From Anaerolineales bacterium (lineage in GTDB: Bacteria; Chloroflexota; Anaerolineae; Anaerolineales; Villigracilaceae): a DNA stretch of 64,000 bases. Below the pieces are notes generated by a model. That model saw only the letters and a list, made by a program, of their open reading frames with translations, ran no database searches and was not told the DNA's origin. Both the position numbers and the translations under genes were made by a program. Positions 59,101 through 64,000 of this stretch are shown here, piece after piece. Position 1 is the first letter of the stretch; the number at the start of each line of letters is the position of its first letter. The stretch covers positions 1 to 64,000 of the forward strand of contig JACMLM010000048.1 in assembly GCA_014379595.1 (NCBI GenBank), written 5' to 3'.

Positions 59101-61887
59101 CCAATCACCAGACATCTTTGCCAAACCTGCTGTGGGGCCTTGTCTGGCTGTGCATTGAGGAAGTGATTCCAGAAATAATTTTCCGTATTGTTTAGTTAAT
59201 ACACGTCTATCGAGAATTGCCACAATGCCACGATCAGACGCAGAACGGATCAAGCGCCCAAATCCCTGGCGGAATTTCAAAATGGATTCGGGTAGATAAT
59301 ATTCATTGAAAGAGTCTTCATATAATTCAGAGCGCGCCGCAATGATCGGGTCTGACGGCACACCAAAGGGAAGTTTAGTAATGACGACCACAGATAATGC
59401 ATCGCCGGGCACATCTACGCCTTCCCAGAATGAGCGGGTTCCAAGCAGCACCGCGCGTTCGGTAGATTTGAAAGATTCGAGTAAGGCATTAGGTGATGCA
59501 CCTTCGCCTTGTTCAAAGACATAAATATCTTCACGGCCCAATGGACCTGTAATAGCCTGTGCGGTTTTCTTGAGAGCAGCATAGGACGTGAACAAAACAA
59601 GCATTCTTCCGCCAGTAGCTTTAGCCGTAGAGACAATGGCTCGGTCGAGAGCTTGTTGATAGCCAGGAGCATTCGGCTCGGGCATATCATTAGCCACATA
59701 AAGCAGAGTGCTTGATTCATAATCGAACGGGGAGCCAAGAGATAAAGTATCCACTTCATCCGCAGAGAGCGTGTTGCGGAGATAACGAAATTCGCCATGC
59801 GTTGTCAGCGTGGCAGAAGCCATCACGACACATGCTTTTTCATGCCATAAATGTTTCTGTACTAATGGCCCCACACGCAACGGCGCAGCATTCAGTGATA
59901 ATCTTTCGCCTCGTGGATTGACCTCAATCCAATAGATCAATTCATTAGAGGGTTTGTGCATCATGCCAGAAGAAGCAGCTTCTGCCTCAGCCATGCGCCG
60001 CATGAGGTTGCTAAGAGTACCCATCACATCTTGAACATTTTCATGTCCTTCAGCATAAATCTCAGCAAGCGCCTTGTAAATTTCTTCAAGCGTTTTCAAA
60101 AGCAAAGCCATCGTTTCGCTTGTCTGGCCCCACATGATCTCTACGTCATCCCAGCCTTGAAGCGCACGCGTGGAGGAAACAACTCTCAATTGCCATGAAT
60201 AATTCGTGGCAGGCTGGCCTTCGCGTTGAAAGGAAATGAAATCACCAAGATTATTGAAAAACTGTTTGGAAAGCTGTTCGAGTCGAAATGCCTGATCGGT
60301 GGCGCGTTTCGCTTTTTGTTGCAGCAGGCCAAAGTCTGATGGGCGAAGCGTTTCGTGAGTCTCGGTTAGTAATCTGCCAAGTAATCCAGCTGATGATCCA
60401 CCTAATTCTTTTAGCATCCGTTCCAGATCATTTTGTGTCATGCGAAATGATAGCGCACTGGTCACAGCAGTTTCCATGTGATGCGCTTCATCTATGATCA
60501 CGTAATCATATTCAGGCAAAACCTTGCTGCCCGTGGAAACATCTGAAAGCAGAAGCGCATGATTTACGATCAATAAATGTGAACTCTGTGCAGCTTGCTT
60601 GGCGCGATGAAATGGGCATGTGCCGCTCATACGTCCGATGCAGGTTTCAGTATCGCAGTTTTCATCTTCTGCAGAAAGCCTGCCCCAAACCTCGCGCTCA
60701 ACTGGGCCGGTGAGATTAAGTTCATTACGGTCACCACTGGTATTTTCAAGCCCCCAGACAATGATCTTGGCAAGCACACGCATTTCATTTGCATCTTTTG
60801 GTCCATGCGTGCGCATATGACCAAGTTTACGCGGGCAAAGATAATTGGCGCGGCCCTTTAACACTGCCGCGCGAACGTCAAGATTTAATGCGGCCTGTAG
60901 ATCAGGAATATCTTTTTTAATCAACTGATCTTGCAGATTGATCGTGTTGGTGGATACGACCACGCGAGTATTATTAGCGACTGCAAACATTGCTGCCGGC
61001 ACAAGATACGCAAACGATTTACCAACACCGGTTCCCGCTTCGACCAATAAATGGTTGCCGTTCGAAAGGGCATTTGTCACAGCTTTGAGCATATCCACTT
61101 GCTCCGGGCGTTGCTCGTAAGCCTCAAAGTACTGTGCGAACGGGCCGCCATATTCCAAAACCGATGCAATTTCTTCTGGGTCAAGTGCAAGCGGCTCTTC
61201 GTTTTTCTCAATGGGTGGAAAATCTTTTTTGGTTGAGGCAGTTTTAGGCTTAGGAGCAGGAGTGGTGCGAGTTGTTTGTTTGGGCTTTATTCCTTCTTTG
61301 GCGCGTGCTTGAAGCGCTTGTTCAAATGCCCAGCCTGCATCCCAATCTGCAAAATTACCAAGCTCAACGATCTCCTGCAAGGTTTCCAGCGGAAGTTCAC
61401 GTGCAATATCAAGCAGGCGAACATAACAGGCTTGTGTGACGCGCGCATCATCTAATGCGCGATGTGTGGCAGGCAGGGGGATATTAAGCTGCTGACCCAA
61501 TGAACCAAGGTTGTAGCGGCTTGCCGTTGGCATTAAGACCGAAGCAAGTTCATATGTATCAATTGTTTGATGAAATTGAAATAGACCTGCCTTACGAAGG
61601 AAGCCAATATCGAATTTTACATTGTGGCCGAGAATAGGTGCGTCACCGACAAAATCTGTTAACGTCTGTGCGATATCACGCAGACGCGGAGCTTGGCGTA
61701 CCATTGAATTGTCAATACCAGTTAATCCGGTAATGAAATCAGGAATAGCCTTGCCCGGATTAATAAGCGTTGTGAATTCATTTTCCACGCGGCGGCCATT
61801 GAACTTAACAGCAGCAACTTCAATAATGGCCTCGCGGTTTTCGTCGAGGCCGGTGGTTTCTATATCAATTGAAACTATGGATGTCAT
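59089..61887 (-). CDS. dinG: DnaQ-type exonuclease fused to DinG-like helicase
   Basis: This is a 932-residue protein. Residues about 1-165 form a DEDDh exonuclease (VSIDIETTGLDE, GHNVKFDIGFLRKAG, HRALDDARVT). A linker rich in Pro/Lys follows to about 225. The helicase has Walker A LVEAGTGVGKSFAYLVPAA, four Cys suited to an iron-sulfur cluster (CPRKL, CDTETC, CPFH) and the DEAH box DYVIIDEAHHM. The C-terminal motifs are GSFWEGVDVPGD and QGFGRLIRSASDRG. DinG removes R-loops and structured DNA; the fusion is known in Firmicutes and Chloroflexota. The symbol follows the family. Confidence 0.9.
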   Translation of the reverse strand: MTSIVSIDIETTGLDENREAIIEVAAVKFNGRRVENEFTTLINPGKAIPDFITGLTGIDNSMVRQAPRLRDIAQTLTDFVGDAPILGHNVKFDIGFLRKAGLFQFHQTIDTYELASVLMPTASRYNLGSLGQQLNIPLPATHRALDDARVTQACYVRLLDIARELPLETLQEIVELGNFADWDAGWAFEQALQARAKEGIKPKQTTRTTPAPKPKTASTKKDFPPIEKNEEPLALDPEEIASVLEYGGPFAQYFEAYEQRPEQVDMLKAVTNALSNGNHLLVEAGTGVGKSFAYLVPAAMFAVANNTRVVVSTNTINLQDQLIKKDIPDLQAALNLDVRAAVLKGRANYLCPRKLGHMRTHGPKDANEMRVLAKIIVWGLENTSGDRNELNLTGPVEREVWGRLSAEDENCDTETCIGRMSGTCPFHRAKQAAQSSHLLIVNHALLLSDVSTGSKVLPEYDYVIIDEAHHMETAVTSALSFRMTQNDLERMLKELGGSSAGLLGRLLTETHETLRPSDFGLLQQKAKRATDQAFRLEQLSKQFFNNLGDFISFQREGQPATNYSWQLRVVSSTRALQGWDDVEIMWGQTSETMALLLKTLEEIYKALAEIYAEGHENVQDVMGTLSNLMRRMAEAEAASSGMMHKPSNELIYWIEVNPRGERLSLNAAPLRVGPLVQKHLWHEKACVVMASATLTTHGEFRYLRNTLSADEVDTLSLGSPFDYESSTLLYVANDMPEPNAPGYQQALDRAIVSTAKATGGRMLVLFTSYAALKKTAQAITGPLGREDIYVFEQGEGASPNALLESFKSTERAVLLGTRSFWEGVDVPGDALSVVVITKLPFGVPSDPIIAARSELYEDSFNEYYLPESILKFRQGFGRLIRSASDRGIVAILDRRVLTKQYGKLFLESLPQCTARQGPTAGLAKMSGDWLGM

Positions 61888-61995
61888 ATTACGGAGTATC
61901 TCGAATTGTTAAATTTAGAATTTATTTTCGCTTGTTATTTTGCAAAAACTTAGTTGTTGATGATTCTAGATATAGAACAAGTGTACCATAAAAGA

Positions 61996-62030
61996 ATAAT
62001 TGCCGAGTCAGAGGCTGACTCGGCAATTAT
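61996..62030. terminator. hairpin terminator
   Basis: A 16-bp perfect stem (61996-62011 with 62015-62030) with a 3-base loop. It lies 15 bases after the end of the gene at 62045. Confidence 0.9.
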
Positions 62031-62044
62031 AAAGACCAGCTTAA

Positions 62045-62740
62045 TTAAGCTTCGTCAAATAAACTTGTGATCTCTTCGATCTGGCTGGCGGAAAGGGCAC
62101 GGTTCTTCGCGCCTTGCCGCATGAATTCCTTTAGCTGCTTTAACTTCATAGCAGGGATGGGTGAATCACTCACGTCTAATTCGACCTTGTCGTTTGTAAA
62201 AACTAAAATAGGTTTAATCTCAGGAGTGAAAGTTCCATCCAGTTTTTTTGCGAAGAACTTGTTTAAAGTTCTCACTTCATTTTCTGCATCAATGTCCGGG
62301 CGGCCAATACTTTCCTGTCCGAAAATGCGCATATAACCTTGCAGGAATCCACCGCCGCTCATCTTCCAGCGATTTTTTGTATAACTTATCTTTCCCTGTT
62401 GATGATACGGGATCAGTACCCATACGCCGGAAGGGCCAACCAGTAAATGTGAAACGGGTGAAGCATAATGATACATATTGAACTCACTATGCAGGCCCTT
62501 TAGCCCTGAATCGATTTTTTCATCTGGGCGAGGTGACCGTCCCCAGCGATTGCCCATGTACATGCCGATCTGGGTCATAATAAAACCAACCACCAGAGAA
62601 AGCATCGAATAAATAAAAAATTCAGGCTTTTTGAATGAGATATACATGCCAGCGCCAAGTACCACCAACGCTCCAATGCTTGTATATTGACCGATCTTTC
62701 CATTACGTGTGATTAGTTTTTCGTTTTTAATGATTTTCAT
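62045..62740 (-). CDS. membrane protein with NERD-like domain
   Basis: This is about 231 residues from ATG 62740, starting MKIIKNEKLITRNGKIGQYTSIG; a TTG start at 62797 is possible. Two membrane helices lie at about 20-65. A C-terminal domain holds FNMYHYASPVSHLLVGPSGVWVLIPYHQQGKI, similar to the core of NERD (nuclease-related) domains. RPDIDAENEVRTLNKFF and PILVFTNDKVELDVSD follow. Function is unproven; it may be a nuclease-like membrane protein. Confidence 0.65.
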   Translation of the reverse strand: MKIIKNEKLITRNGKIGQYTSIGALVVLGAGMYISFKKPEFFIYSMLSLVVGFIMTQIGMYMGNRWGRSPRPDEKIDSGLKGLHSEFNMYHYASPVSHLLVGPSGVWVLIPYHQQGKISYTKNRWKMSGGGFLQGYMRIFGQESIGRPDIDAENEVRTLNKFFAKKLDGTFTPEIKPILVFTNDKVELDVSDSPIPAMKLKQLKEFMRQGAKNRALSASQIEEITSLFDEA

Positions 62741-62820
62741 TTTATTTCTTTGCCGCTTTCTATAAGTTAATAGGTTTTTGGAAGCAATTATGAGCAAACT
62801 CAGAATTCTAGTTTAGAGAT

Positions 62821-63843
62821 TTATGCGGCACTCTTCAAACTCTCTTCGATTGCAGATTTCATTGCGTCCAGTACATTTACATCCACGGCATGTTTTGCCA
62901 CGCGTATGGCATTCTTTATGGCAAATGCATCTGAGCGGCCATGACCGATAAAAACAAGTCCATTGATGCCCAGCATGGGAGCTGCGCCTTGTTCGCTTGG
63001 GTCCAGTAATTTCTTGATAGCACCGAGCGCGGGTCTTACCAACAAACCGCCGATCTTCGTAAGAATACTGCCGTTTTTTATGATCTCGCGGATTCGATCC
63101 GTGATAAGCTTAGCAACAGCCTCTGATGATTTTAGCATTACATTGCCTGTGAAGCCGTCCGTTACAGCTACATCCACTTTGCCGCCGATTACTTCCTTGC
63201 CTTCCACATTGCCGAAATAATTTAGTTTAGATGTTTTAAATAATTGTGTCGCAGCTTTGACTAATTCATTGCCTTTGCCTTCCTCTTCAGCATTTGAGAT
63301 CAAGCCCACTTTTGGATTCTTTACACCACGAACTTTTTCAGCGTAAATACTCCCCAAAATCCCAAACTGTAAAAGGTTCTCAGGTTTGCAATCTGGATTC
63401 GCGCCGATATCCAGCACTACGCATGTGCCGGTTGCCGTAGGAAAGATCGGAGCAAGCGCTGGGCGGTCCACGCCACGAATACGCCCTAACCGGAATAATG
63501 CCGTTACCATTCCCGCGCCTGTATTGCCTGCGCTTACAAATGCATCCCCTTCGCCGTTTTTTACCAGGTCAATACCCACCGCCATTGAATTCTTTGCATC
63601 TTTACTGCGTGCTTTCAAAACGAGATTCTCGCCCTTATCTTCCATTGTCAACATCTCAGGCGCATCGACAATTCTAATAGGCAGGTTGCCTGCGTTTTGC
63701 GCATCCAGCACGGGTTTGATGATCTTTTCGTCGCCAACTAAAATGATCTCTACTCCATATTCACGCGCGGCGGCTACTGCGCCTTCCACATCCGGGGCTG
63801 GGAAATTATCGCTTCCCATTGCGTCTACAACAATTCGGACCAT
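62821..63843 (-). CDS. plsX: phosphate acyltransferase PlsX
   Basis: This 340-residue protein starts MVRIVVDAMGSDNFPAPDVEGAVAAARE, the usual PlsX N-terminus. It has SMAVGIDLVKNGEGDAFVSAGNTGAGMVTALFRLGRIRGVDRPALAPIFPT, GANPDCKPENLLQFG and FTGNVMLKSSEAVAKL. PlsX makes acyl-phosphate from acyl-ACP for phospholipid synthesis. An AGGAGAG ribosome site lies before the ATG. This is a core lipid gene. Confidence 0.95.
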   Translation of the reverse strand: MVRIVVDAMGSDNFPAPDVEGAVAAAREYGVEIILVGDEKIIKPVLDAQNAGNLPIRIVDAPEMLTMEDKGENLVLKARSKDAKNSMAVGIDLVKNGEGDAFVSAGNTGAGMVTALFRLGRIRGVDRPALAPIFPTATGTCVVLDIGANPDCKPENLLQFGILGSIYAEKVRGVKNPKVGLISNAEEEGKGNELVKAATQLFKTSKLNYFGNVEGKEVIGGKVDVAVTDGFTGNVMLKSSEAVAKLITDRIREIIKNGSILTKIGGLLVRPALGAIKKLLDPSEQGAAPMLGINGLVFIGHGRSDAFAIKNAIRVAKHAVDVNVLDAMKSAIEESLKSAA

Positions 63844-63908
63844 AAAACTCTCCTATTATTTATATGCTTGACAAGCAAAGCAAGACGATTATAATACGCC
63901 CTGCTATT

Positions 63909-63990
63909 GCGCTGGTGCTGGAATTGGCAGACAGGCACGCTTGAGGTGCGTGTGTCGTAAGACGTGGAGGTTCAAGTCCTCTCCAGCGCA
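63909..63990 (+). tRNA. tRNA-Leu (anticodon GAG)
   Basis: The acceptor arms GCGCTGG (63909-63915) and CCAGCGC (63983-63989) pair fully. The D-arm region holds the GGAATTGGCAGACAGG typical of class II tRNAs. The anticodon loop is TTGAGGT, giving GAG. A variable arm (TGTCGTAAGACG) and the T-loop TTCAAGT follow. The long variable arm and the sequence are those of tRNA-Leu. CCA is not encoded at the end. Confidence 0.95.
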
Positions 63991-64000
63991 CAAGCAAGTT

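Noticed and set aside
1-64000. CRISPR arrays or insertion sequences
   Set aside because: No regularly spaced direct repeats and no transposase or tyrosine recombinase reading frame were seen on either strand.

Overview
The window reads as a bacterial chromosome segment. It has dense gene packing, Shine-Dalgarno starts, simple hairpin terminators and a tRNA-Leu at the right end. The gene set is a fused EcfA-EcfA transporter with EcfT, a FadN-type beta-oxidation cluster, HD-GYP and PlsX proteins, many small membrane proteins, Pro/Thr-rich lipoproteins and a large beta-helix surface protein. This suits an environmental Chloroflexota (Anaerolineae-like) organism. That assignment is inferred from style only; no 16S rRNA or ribosomal protein gene is present.

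Region 1 (1-6770) is accessory DNA. Five minus-strand genes (CrtO-like acyltransferase, DUF4386-like membrane protein, CatA-type acetyltransferase, TIR-membrane protein, GNAT) are separated by imperfect inverted repeats with RYYYAAC...GTTRRRY ends, placed as integron attC sites are. No integron integrase is in the window, so this looks like a cassette array lacking its integrase (CALIN-type). It abuts a 940-residue Eco57I-like restriction-methylation enzyme. A decayed copy of that enzyme's last codons lies inside one attC-like site.

Region 2 (6900-18800) handles metal and redox stress. An ArsR/SmtB repressor with a 12-2-12 operator heads a six-gene minus-strand operon: small exported protein, SPC-type P1B ATPase, membrane rhodanese, ICMT-like methyltransferase and a second P1B ATPase with a CSC motif. 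The rhodanese has an in-frame TGA where relatives have Cys, and it may be a selenoprotein. Next come a cytochrome c-like gene and an operon of membrane protein, two-domain multicopper oxidase, ZIP transporter, DtxR regulator and two ICMT-like enzymes. Both units have TTGACA-type promoters overlapped by DtxR-like palindromes.

Region 3 (18800-38700) is mixed. It holds a SIS-domain sugar isomerase/deaminase, two paralogous ATP-grasp ligases (one beside a leucine-rich-repeat protein), lipoproteins, a lipase-like hydrolase set, a membrane spermidine-synthase-like protein, the 1177-residue beta-helix protein with an internal duplication of about 300 residues, small membrane proteins, an epimerase gene with a frameshift, and a four-LysM protein.

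Region 4 (38700-46300) is a TetR-controlled fatty-acid beta-oxidation cluster: two acyl-CoA dehydrogenases, a small unknown protein, a hydroxyacyl-CoA dehydrogenase/enoyl-CoA hydratase fusion, a thiolase and an SCP2 protein. Its gaps hold related palindromic repeats.

Region 5 (46400-64000) is mostly core: TerC, divergent thrB/thrC, a response regulator with a cyclic-nucleotide-domain histidine kinase, Pmp3, an ECF transporter, DUF1684, dCTP deaminase, GAF-HD-GYP, a DnaQ-DinG fusion, PlsX and tRNA-Leu(GAG). No CRISPR array, insertion sequence or rRNA was seen. No gene-free stretch exceeds about 300 bases.
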